A stretch of 64,000 nt of DNA, taken from Bacteroidota bacterium (lineage in GTDB: Bacteria; Bacteroidota; Ignavibacteria; UBA10030; UBA6906). Shown here piece by piece: positions 51,820 through 59,585 of the stretch; position 1 is the first letter of the stretch; every line of letters starts with the position of its first letter. A program made the position numbers and the translations under genes. The notes beneath the pieces were generated by a model, which had not been told where the DNA came from, made no database searches, and saw only the letters and a program-made list of their open reading frames with translations. Location: assembly GCA_030835135.1 (NCBI GenBank), contig JAUQWO010000022.1, forward strand, positions 1 to 64,000, given 5' to 3'.

Positions 51820-54201
51820 ATGAAGACATTGATCGTCCGCTGGTCCGTTCTCATGCTGCTGGTATCCCTGGTCGCCGGTGCATCCACCGCCCAGGCCCCA
51901 CCCAAACGTGAATTCCGGGCCGCATGGCTGGCCACGGTGGACAATCTCGATTGGCCGGTGCGGGGCGACACACCGCAGAACCAGAAGAACCAGCTCATCG
52001 TGCTGATGGATGGGATGAAGGCCGCGGGGATCAATACCGTGATCTTCCAGGTGCGGCCGGAGTGCGACGCGCTCTACGCGTCGGCGTATGAGCCGTGGTC
52101 GTACCATCTGACCGGGACCCAGGGCAGCGGACCGTCGCCGTTCTATGACCCGCTCGAGTTCGCCATCCAGGAGGCACACAAGCGCGGGATGGAACTGCAT
52201 GCCTGGTTCAATCCCTACCGGGCAGAGAAGGCGATCAACCGCTATCCGCTTGCATCGAGCCATGTGTATGTGCAGCATCCCGATTGGATCCTGTCCTTCC
52301 CGAGTTCCAACCTCCGCATCCTCAATCCGGGCCTCGAACAGGTCCGCGAGTTCGTTGCGCGCGTGGTGGCGGACGTCGTCCGCCGGTACGACGTGGACGG
52401 TATCCACGCCGACGACTATTTCTACCCGTACAGTCCGATCATCTCCACCGAAGATGCCGCCACGTTCACGGCCTATCCCCGGGGTTTCACGAACATCGGG
52501 GACTGGCGGCGGGACAACGTGAACCTGCTCATGAAGATGATCATGGACAGCGTGAACACGATCAAGCCCTCCGTGAAATTCGGGATGAGCCCGTTCGGTA
52601 TCTGGAAGAACGGCGTCCCTCCGGGGATCACCGGCCTCGACGCGTACAGCTCCATCTATGGCGATGCGATCGCGTGGCTGCAGCAGAAGACCGTCGACTA
52701 TCTGACGCCGCAACTCTACTGGAAGATCGGCGGGAGTCAGGATTATGCGAAGTTGAGCGCCTGGTGGGCCGATTCCTGCGCGCGGAACGGGCGGCATTTG
52801 TATCCCGGCCTCGCGTCGTACCGGATGACGTCCGGTTCCGGCGACTGGCCGGCCTCCGAGATCCTTTCCCAGGTCCGGATCAACCGCGGTAATCCGAAGA
52901 TCCAGGGAGAAGTGTACTTCCGGGCAGCGCTGGGTCTGGTGGAGAACACGAAGGGATTCGCGGATTCGCTGAAGACAGGGATGTACAGGTACCCCGCTCT
53001 GCTCCCCGTGATGATGTGGAAGGACACGATCGCCCCCTTCATGCCGCGGAACATCCGGTATGAGAAGATCTCACCGTCGGCCCCCGCAGCGATCCTCTGG
53101 GACCTGCCGCTCACGGCACCGGATGGTGACTCCGCGAAGCGCTATGCTGTGTACCGTTTCGATCATGCACCGTCGTTGCCCGCGGAACTTGCGGACGCGC
53201 GGAACATGATCGATGTGGTCGGCGCACGGTCATTCACGCCGCCGACGCCGCCGCCCGGCGGTCCGTACTCGTATGTGGTCACCGCGCTCGATCGGAACTA
53301 CAATGAAAGCGAGCCGAGTACCATCCTGCTCGTCGGCGTGCCGGCCGTGCCGGTGCTCGCGAGTCCGGGCCCGCTCGCTATCGAGATGCCCGAGAGCCTG
53401 ACGGTCCGGTGGAAGTCGGATCCGCTCGTCGCCGCGTACCATGTGCAGGTCGCACTCGATTCGCTCTTTGCCGGGACTCTCATCGTGAACGACTCGACGG
53501 TCACCGACACCGCGCGTGTGGTCCGCGGGTATCCGGGACTCACGGCCGTGTACTGGCGCGTCCGCGCACGGAATGCCGCGGGCGCTTCGGCATTCTCCGC
53601 GCCGCGCGTCTTCTATGGCGGATTCCCCGCGGTGGCGCTGGGTGTGTATCCAGCGAACTCCGCGCTGGATATCCCGACCACGGCAGCGCTCCGCTGGGGC
53701 ACCGCACCCGCGGCCGCCTCGTACCGTGTGCAGCTGGCGCTTGCCGCCAATTTCACGCCGACCCTCGTCGATACGGCGGGGATCGTGGACACCTCCTTCA
53801 CACCCGGCGCGCTCCAGAACTACAAGATCTATTTCTGGAGGGTGAAGGCAACGAATACCTTCGGCACGAGCGACTGGTCCATCGCGTACCGGTTCCGCAC
53901 GGTCCAGGCAACAGGTGTTGAAGAGGAAGAGTTCCCGTCCACCTATTCGCTCGCACAGAACTATCCGAACCCGTTCAATCCGGTCACCACGATACGGTTC
54001 ACGGTCCCGCGGTCCGGCCTCGTCCGCGTGGCCGTCTTCGATCTGTTGGGGAGGGAAGTGGCATCGCTGGTGGACGGCGAACTGCCGGCCGGCGCGTATG
54101 CCGTGCAATGGGATGCGTCCGGGGTGGCGAGCGGGATGTATCTCTGCCGTATGCAGGCAGGTGATTTTGTCCGGATTAATCGTATGTTATTGTTGCGTTG
54201 A
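51820..54201 (+). CDS. GHL10-type (DUF187/YngK-like) glycoside hydrolase with T9SS sorting domain
   Basis: 793 residues. Signal peptide MKTLIVRWSVLMLLVSLVAGASTAQ. Residues about 28-350 match the GHL10 TIM barrel: REFRAAWLATVDNLDWP, NTVIFQVRPECDALYAS, EAHKRGMELHAWFNPYRA, VDGIHADDYFYPYSP (likely catalytic acidic cluster), FGMSPFGIWKN, YLTPQLYWKIGG. Two or three FnIII domains follow (about residues 410-700), then a sorting domain (LAQNYPNPFNPVTTI, VFDLLGREVASLV). GHL10 enzymes are predicted to act on cell-wall or related glycans. It heads the murein-related run; the 72-nt gap to the next gene has no terminator. A nested inverted repeat lies upstream at 51744-51785. Confidence 0.87.
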   Translation: MKTLIVRWSVLMLLVSLVAGASTAQAPPKREFRAAWLATVDNLDWPVRGDTPQNQKNQLIVLMDGMKAAGINTVIFQVRPECDALYASAYEPWSYHLTGTQGSGPSPFYDPLEFAIQEAHKRGMELHAWFNPYRAEKAINRYPLASSHVYVQHPDWILSFPSSNLRILNPGLEQVREFVARVVADVVRRYDVDGIHADDYFYPYSPIISTEDAATFTAYPRGFTNIGDWRRDNVNLLMKMIMDSVNTIKPSVKFGMSPFGIWKNGVPPGITGLDAYSSIYGDAIAWLQQKTVDYLTPQLYWKIGGSQDYAKLSAWWADSCARNGRHLYPGLASYRMTSGSGDWPASEILSQVRINRGNPKIQGEVYFRAALGLVENTKGFADSLKTGMYRYPALLPVMMWKDTIAPFMPRNIRYEKISPSAPAAILWDLPLTAPDGDSAKRYAVYRFDHAPSLPAELADARNMIDVVGARSFTPPTPPPGGPYSYVVTALDRNYNESEPSTILLVGVPAVPVLASPGPLAIEMPESLTVRWKSDPLVAAYHVQVALDSLFAGTLIVNDSTVTDTARVVRGYPGLTAVYWRVRARNAAGASAFSAPRVFYGGFPAVALGVYPANSALDIPTTAALRWGTAPAAASYRVQLALAANFTPTLVDTAGIVDTSFTPGALQNYKIYFWRVKATNTFGTSDWSIAYRFRTVQATGVEEEEFPSTYSLAQNYPNPFNPVTTIRFTVPRSGLVRVAVFDLLGREVASLVDGELPAGAYAVQWDASGVASGMYLCRMQAGDFVRINRMLLLR

Positions 54202-54272
54202 TTCTGTGTCATAGCCGGAACAGCCAAGGGATTTCCCTGTCATGTTACATGCTCAGGCCGAAAGGGTCATCG

Positions 54273-55499
54273 ATGAGTTCTCCGCACGAGGTGCGGCCGC
54301 GCAGCGCTGGTGCTGTGAAAGCGGCGATTCTTTCCCTGCTTCTGATGGTGCCGCTGTGTACGGCGGCCGGAGGGTCTGATATGCTCTCCGACATCCTCAA
54401 AGAGGCGAAACAGAAATTCGCTCCCGACCGCAGGACGGTCGTCTTCGATATTCAGCCCGAACCCAAGGGGAAGATCGTCGTGCTGCGCGGTGAGATCCAC
54501 TCGATCGCGCTCAAGAAGGAGCTCTTCACATTCCTCGCCCAGCACAAAGAGTTCGTGTTCGAGGACAGCATCCAGACGCTGCCACAGCCGATCGTGGGTG
54601 ACAACACACGGGGTGTGGTCAGCGTGAGCGTTGTGAACATCCGCTCCAAGCCGGACCACGCCGCGGAAATGGCGACCCAGGCGATCCTCGGCACCCCGCT
54701 CCGGATCCTCAAGAAAGAGCACGGGTGGTACTATGTGCAGACGCCCGATGACTATCTCGGGTGGACGGATGACCGCATCGCCATGATGACCGCGGCGGAG
54801 TTCGAGTCGTGGGTGGCACGGCCAAAGGTGGTGGTGACAACGGAGATCACATTCCTGCGCGCGAGCGAGGAGCCGGCGGCGGAGGTGGTCGCCGATGTGG
54901 TGGCGGGCGGGTTGCTTGCGCTCACCGGGGAGACCGAGAGGTCATTTGCGGTGGCATTCCCCGACGGCAGGACGGCGGTCCTGCCGCGCAGCATGGGGGT
55001 TGCGTATGCGGAGTGGATCGCCGGCGCAGCACCCACGCCGGAGAATATCATCGCCACGGCGCGCCGGTTCTTCGGCGTCCCGTATCTCTGGGGCGGCACG
55101 TCGGCCAAAGGGCTGGACTGCTCGGGATTCATCAAGACCGTGTACTTCCTGAATGGCGTGCTGATGCCGCGTGATGCCAGTCAGCAGGTGGGCGTTGGCG
55201 ACGTGGTGGATACCACCGGCGGGGTGGACCTGAAGCCGGGCGACCTGTTGTTCTTCGGGTTCAAGGCGACACCGGAGCGGCGGGAGCGGGTGACCCACGT
55301 GGGCATCTCCCTCGGCGGCAAACGTTTCATCCACGCCTCCACGGATGTACGCGTGAACAGCCTCTCGCCGGCGGATACCGACTACAGTCAGCATCGCGAA
55401 CAGATGTTCCTCCGGGCCCGCCGTGTGATCGGTGCCGGTCCGGCCGCGGGAGTGAAGTTCCTGAAAGACATCCCCGACTACGGAGGCGGCCGTGAGTGA
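54273..55499 (+). CDS. NlpC/P60 (C40) peptidoglycan endopeptidase with SH3 domains
   Basis: 408 residues. ATG 54273 is chosen for the AAAGGG site 7 nt upstream; an ATG at 54249 is possible. A signal-type helix (AAILSLLLMVPLCTAAGG) is followed by a BON-like stretch, two SH3-like domains (VVSVSVVNIRSKPDHAAEM, WYYVQTPDDYLGW) and the NlpC/P60 domain with C283 (GLDCSGF), H342 (VTHVGIS) and H354 (FIHAS). It has the layout of gamma-D-glutamyl-L-diamino-acid endopeptidases that cut stem peptides to L-Ala-D-Glu. The next gene, overlapping by 8 nt, epimerises exactly that dipeptide, a strong functional link. Confidence 0.92.
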   Translation: MSSPHEVRPRSAGAVKAAILSLLLMVPLCTAAGGSDMLSDILKEAKQKFAPDRRTVVFDIQPEPKGKIVVLRGEIHSIALKKELFTFLAQHKEFVFEDSIQTLPQPIVGDNTRGVVSVSVVNIRSKPDHAAEMATQAILGTPLRILKKEHGWYYVQTPDDYLGWTDDRIAMMTAAEFESWVARPKVVVTTEITFLRASEEPAAEVVADVVAGGLLALTGETERSFAVAFPDGRTAVLPRSMGVAYAEWIAGAAPTPENIIATARRFFGVPYLWGGTSAKGLDCSGFIKTVYFLNGVLMPRDASQQVGVGDVVDTTGGVDLKPGDLLFFGFKATPERRERVTHVGISLGGKRFIHASTDVRVNSLSPADTDYSQHREQMFLRARRVIGAGPAAGVKFLKDIPDYGGGRE

Positions 55500-56619
55500 G
55501 TCCCCGTCGCGACGCGATTTCCTCCGCATGGTCTCGCTCGCCGGTGCGGCTGTGGCGCTCCATCCGCGGGCACTTCCTTTTTCTCCCACCTTCACCGTCA
55601 ATGACATGAAACTGACCTTTGCGCCGTACACGCTGGAACTCAAGCACACGTTCACCATCGCCACGAGCTCCCGTACCACCACACCGGATATGATGGTGCA
55701 GGTGGAGAAGGATGGCATCATCGGCTACGGCGAGGCATCCATGCCGCCGTACCTGGGCGAGTCGCAGGACACCGCGACTGCGTTCCTGTCCAGGGTGGAC
55801 CTCACCGGCTTTCCCGATCCGTTCGAGTTCGAGACGGTGCTGGCCTCTGTCGATGCGATCGCGCCGGGGAACCCTGCCGCCAAGGCGGCGGTGGATATCG
55901 CCCTGCACGACTGGGTGGGGAAGAAGATGGGACAGCCGTGGTTCCGCATCTGGGGGCTCGACCCGAAGAAGACCCCGGTGACGTCGTTCACGATCGGGAT
56001 CGATACGCCCGAGGTGGTGCGCCAGAAGACAATAGAGGCTGATATCTACAAAGTGCTCAAGGTGAAGCTCGGGCGTGACACGGACAAGATGATGATCACC
56101 ACCATCCGGGAGGTCACCGACAAGCCCATCTCCGTGGACGTGAATCAGGGGTGGAAGGACAAGAGCTTCGCTCTCGCCATGATCGAATGGCTTGCCACGA
56201 AGAACATCCTGTTCGTGGAACAACCGATGCCCAAGGAGCAGGTGGACGACATTGCCTGGCTGCGCGAAAGGAGTCCGCTCCCGCTGATCGGTGACGAGAG
56301 CGTGCAGCGCCTGCCGGATGTGCGCAAAGCGTGGGGCGTGTACGATGGCGTCAATATCAAACTGATGAAGTGCACCGGCATGCGTGAGGCACACAAGATG
56401 ATCACGCTCGCCCGCGCGCTGGATATGAAGGTCATGATCGGCTGCATGACCGAGACCTCCTGCGCGATCTCCGCGGCCGCACAGCTCTCGCCGCTGGTGG
56501 ATTGGGCCGACCTGGACGGCGCGGTGCTGATCAAGAACGATCTGTTCGATGGCGCAACGATCGTGGATGGCAAGGTGACGTTGTGGGAGAAGCCGGGGAT
56601 CGGCGTCACGAAGAAGTAG
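55492..56619 (+). CDS. Tat-exported L-Ala-D/L-Glu (dipeptide) epimerase
   Basis: 375 residues of the enolase superfamily, muconate-lactonising subgroup. The catalytic set is complete: K190-V-K192, metal ligands D216, E243 and D268, and the opposite-face base K290. The N-terminus has a twin-arginine signal, S-R-R-D-F-L-R followed by a hydrophobic stretch, so the enzyme should be folded with Mg2+ in the cytoplasm and exported to the periplasm, unlike cytoplasmic E. coli YcjG. It converts L-Ala-D-Glu from murein turnover to L-Ala-L-Glu, which ordinary peptidases can use. It overlaps the NlpC/P60 gene that makes its substrate. Confidence 0.92.
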   Translation: MSESPSRRDFLRMVSLAGAAVALHPRALPFSPTFTVNDMKLTFAPYTLELKHTFTIATSSRTTTPDMMVQVEKDGIIGYGEASMPPYLGESQDTATAFLSRVDLTGFPDPFEFETVLASVDAIAPGNPAAKAAVDIALHDWVGKKMGQPWFRIWGLDPKKTPVTSFTIGIDTPEVVRQKTIEADIYKVLKVKLGRDTDKMMITTIREVTDKPISVDVNQGWKDKSFALAMIEWLATKNILFVEQPMPKEQVDDIAWLRERSPLPLIGDESVQRLPDVRKAWGVYDGVNIKLMKCTGMREAHKMITLARALDMKVMIGCMTETSCAISAAAQLSPLVDWADLDGAVLIKNDLFDGATIVDGKVTLWEKPGIGVTKK

Positions 56620-56679
56620 AGAAGGGTCCTGCTTCCTTCACCCTTCACGTTCCATTCACCGAAAGGCCGAAGAGAGCGT

Positions 56680-57822
56680 ATGGCATCACAGCAGAGGTTG
56701 ATCTCGTTGGACGCTTTTCGCGGGGCAACGATTGCGGGCATGATCCTGGTGAACAACCCGGGGACCTGGTCGGCGATCTACCCGCAACTCCGTCATGCGG
56801 CGTGGCACGGGTGGACCTTCACGGATTTCATCTTCCCGTTCTTCCTGTGGATCGTCGGTGTCTCGATGACCCTCTCCTTCGCGCGGCGCGTGGAGGAGGG
56901 GGCTGACAAACCGAAGCTGCTCCTCCATGTCCTCCGCCGCGCGGCGATCATTTTCGGCCTCGGTTTGTTTCTGAACGGGTTCCCGTTCGGGCTGGCGCTC
57001 GGCCACGATTTTTCCTGGGCGCACATCCGCATCCCCGGCGTGCTCCAACGCATCGCCGTTTGCTACCTGATCGCCAGCACGATCTTCCTCTACACCGGGC
57101 TGCGTGCCCAGATCGCCTGGATCGTGGGGTTACTGACATCGTACTGGCTGCTGACCGCCTTCGTTCCGGTGCCGGGCTACGGGGCAGGCGTCGTGGAGCC
57201 GACCGGGAATCTCGCCTGGTTCATCGATTCCAACCTGCTCAGCGGGCACACCTGGCGCGGAGCGCCCGTACCGGGTTTCGATCCTGAAGGCCTCTTCAGT
57301 ACGATCCCCGCGATCGGCACGGCGCTGATGGGCGTGCTGACCGGCCACCTGTTGCGGTCGCGCCTGACGGGCGAGGAGAAGACCGCCTGGATGTTCGTCG
57401 CGGGCAACTTCCTGCTCCTTGCCGGTGCCATCCTCGACATGTGGTTCCCGATCAACAAAGCACTGTGGACGAGCTCATACGTCATCTTCATGGCTGGCTG
57501 GGCGAATGTCTGTCTTGCCATGTTCTACTGGCTCATCGATGTGAAGGGATATCGTCGCTGGGCGACGCCGTTCGTCATCTATGGGATGAACGCCATCACC
57601 GTATTCGTCCTGTCCGGTCTGGTCGCAAAGACCATGGGTCTCATCCGGTGGACAGCGGAGGATGGACAGAAGTACTCGGTCTGGTCGTACCTCTACCGGA
57701 CGGTCTATGTGCCACTCGGGAGCCCGATGAACTCGTCGCTGCTGTTCGCGATCAGCTTCATCTCGCTGATGTTCCTGGTCGTCTGGTTCATGTGGAAGAG
57801 GAAGTGGTTCCTGAAGGTCTGA
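56680..57822 (+). CDS. NagX-like membrane acyltransferase (heparan-alpha-glucosaminide N-acetyltransferase family)
   Basis: 380 residues and about ten membrane helices. It opens with the family signature RLISLDAFRGATIAGMILVNNPG, then FPFFLWIVGVSMTLSF (DUF5009/DUF1624), and ends with a helix and a basic tail WKRKWFLKV. The human relative acetylates glucosamine across a membrane; bacterial NagX is linked to N-acetylglucosamine use. In this cluster it may handle glucosamine-type sugars from murein. 60 nt after the epimerase gene, ribosome site GAGAGCG weak but start conserved. Confidence 0.88.
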   Translation: MASQQRLISLDAFRGATIAGMILVNNPGTWSAIYPQLRHAAWHGWTFTDFIFPFFLWIVGVSMTLSFARRVEEGADKPKLLLHVLRRAAIIFGLGLFLNGFPFGLALGHDFSWAHIRIPGVLQRIAVCYLIASTIFLYTGLRAQIAWIVGLLTSYWLLTAFVPVPGYGAGVVEPTGNLAWFIDSNLLSGHTWRGAPVPGFDPEGLFSTIPAIGTALMGVLTGHLLRSRLTGEEKTAWMFVAGNFLLLAGAILDMWFPINKALWTSSYVIFMAGWANVCLAMFYWLIDVKGYRRWATPFVIYGMNAITVFVLSGLVAKTMGLIRWTAEDGQKYSVWSYLYRTVYVPLGSPMNSSLLFAISFISLMFLVVWFMWKRKWFLKV

Positions 57823-57842
57823 CACAATACAGGATCGGTACC

Positions 57843-59573
57843 ATGTCACGGATCGTCATAGTGATCGGACTGCTGATGGGCATGTCGCTGCACACGATGA
57901 ACGCACAGGACCAGGCCGCCCTGCTGAAGGAGATCCAGCGCCTCGAACAGCACTACGGCGGACATCTCGGCGTGATGGCGAAGAACCTCCGCACGGGCGA
58001 AGTGGTCCGCTACAATGCGGAAGAACGGTTCCCGACTGCGAGCCTGATCAAGTACCCGGTGATGGTGGCGTACTTCAAGGCCGTGGCGGAAGGACGCGTG
58101 AAGCCGGAGATGCCCATCACCCTCACCGCCGACGATAAACGTCCGGGGTCGGGTGTGCTGGAAGGTCTGGATGCCGGAGCGGTGATCACGCTTCGCGATG
58201 CGGTGCGCCTGATGATCACGCTCAGCGACAATACGGCGACCAATCTGGTGGTGGACCGGCTCGGGACGACGCACGAGGGACGCCTTGCGTATGTGAACGA
58301 CATGATGAAGCGTGTGGGGCTGAAGAACACGCGGTTGTTGAACCGGCTGTATTCCTGGGCGACGAAGCAGCGGACGCCGGAGGGGATCCGGTATGGCATC
58401 GGGGTGTCGACACCGGAAGATATGGTCACGTTGTCCGAAGCGCTCTACCGGCGGACCCTGGTGGCTCCCGGTGCGTCGGACGACATGCTCTCGATCCTGA
58501 AGTCGCAATTCTACGACGACATGATCCCGCGGTTCCTCCCGGTATCAGCGTGCGCGAGTTTTGCCGTGGCGCACAAGACCGGCTTCGTGCAGGAGAGCAA
58601 GACGGATGCAGGGTTGGTGCTGTCGGACAAGCTGGACATGGCGATCGGGATCTTCATCGACAAGCATCCCGATCACACCGAGTACCTCAATAATACGGGC
58701 GGTCTGCTCGGCGCGCATGTCGCGCGGGCGATCTGGAACCACTTCACAGGCATGACCGGATATGACAACGGGCCGGTGGCGACGGCGCATGTGGATTGGA
58801 ACATGATGCCGGGCGGCAAGTGGGGTATATGGCGGTCATCCGCGGCGCCGTTCCCGCATCCCGACCGGGCGAACGGGCTGACGAGGAAAGATGGTACCCA
58901 CTACCCCGCGTACCCGCATTACACGGACAGCAGCATCGTGGTGTTCGTGCCGGATGGGTTGAAGCCCGGTCCGGACGGGGTGAACCTGATCATCCATTTC
59001 CACGGGCACGGCAATGACAATATGAATGTGCTCGAACGCTACATGATGCCTCAGGCCATGGAGGATGAAGGGATCAACGCCATTCTCGTCCTCCCGCAGG
59101 GGCCATACCGGGCACGGGATTCGTTCTGCGGAAAAATGGAGGATCAGGGCGGCTTGCGGCGCATGGTCGAGGATGTGCTCCGGACCATGCAGCGTGAAGA
59201 GGTCATTCCGGAAGCCCGGGTTGCCAGGATCGTGCTCTCGGCACACAGCGGCGGGTACCGGCCTGTGGCCGTTTGCCTCGAAAAAGGGGAGATGCATGCT
59301 TCGGTCTCGCACCTCTTTCTTTTCGATGCTTTCTATGGTAACTTTGAGTTCTATAAGGCCTGGCTGGAACAGGGCACGGGCATGATCGAGGCGGCGTATA
59401 CGGAGCATCTGGCCCGGGAACATACGGAATTTGCGGATTCGCTGGCCGCGCCGCTCCGCGCGCGCTTCCATGCGGTCCCCACGGAGGTCGAACACGATGC
59501 GGTGCTCGGGGCGTTCCTTCACCCCTGGCTCTCGCGGCTTCCGGCTGACTTCAAAATTTCACCATCACACTGA
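57843..59573 (+). CDS. Fusion: class A beta-lactamase-like serine hydrolase plus alpha/beta hydrolase
   Basis: 576 residues. Signal peptide MSRIVIVIGLLMGMSLHTMNA. Residues about 25-300 are a class A beta-lactamase fold: S67-L-I-K70 (TASLIKYP), S128-D129-N130 and K245-T-G247. The omega-loop Glu (Ambler 166) is not in its usual EPELN context, so it may be a DD-peptidase or esterase rather than a lactamase. Residues about 330-576 are a second hydrolase with an oxyanion strand (IIHFHGHGND) and nucleophile elbow S469 (SAHSGGY), probably an alpha/beta hydrolase. Murein-peptide processing is the natural guess from the neighbours. 21 nt after the NagX-like gene. Confidence 0.82.
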   Translation: MSRIVIVIGLLMGMSLHTMNAQDQAALLKEIQRLEQHYGGHLGVMAKNLRTGEVVRYNAEERFPTASLIKYPVMVAYFKAVAEGRVKPEMPITLTADDKRPGSGVLEGLDAGAVITLRDAVRLMITLSDNTATNLVVDRLGTTHEGRLAYVNDMMKRVGLKNTRLLNRLYSWATKQRTPEGIRYGIGVSTPEDMVTLSEALYRRTLVAPGASDDMLSILKSQFYDDMIPRFLPVSACASFAVAHKTGFVQESKTDAGLVLSDKLDMAIGIFIDKHPDHTEYLNNTGGLLGAHVARAIWNHFTGMTGYDNGPVATAHVDWNMMPGGKWGIWRSSAAPFPHPDRANGLTRKDGTHYPAYPHYTDSSIVVFVPDGLKPGPDGVNLIIHFHGHGNDNMNVLERYMMPQAMEDEGINAILVLPQGPYRARDSFCGKMEDQGGLRRMVEDVLRTMQREEVIPEARVARIVLSAHSGGYRPVAVCLEKGEMHASVSHLFLFDAFYGNFEFYKAWLEQGTGMIEAAYTEHLAREHTEFADSLAAPLRARFHAVPTEVEHDAVLGAFLHPWLSRLPADFKISPSH

Positions 59574-59585
59574 CAACGGAGTCCC

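Noticed and set aside
57843-58760. A beta-lactamase antibiotic-resistance gene
   Set aside because: SxxK, SDN and KTG are present but the deacylating Glu context is not, the protein is fused to another hydrolase and the neighbours are murein-salvage genes; resistance is not the best reading.
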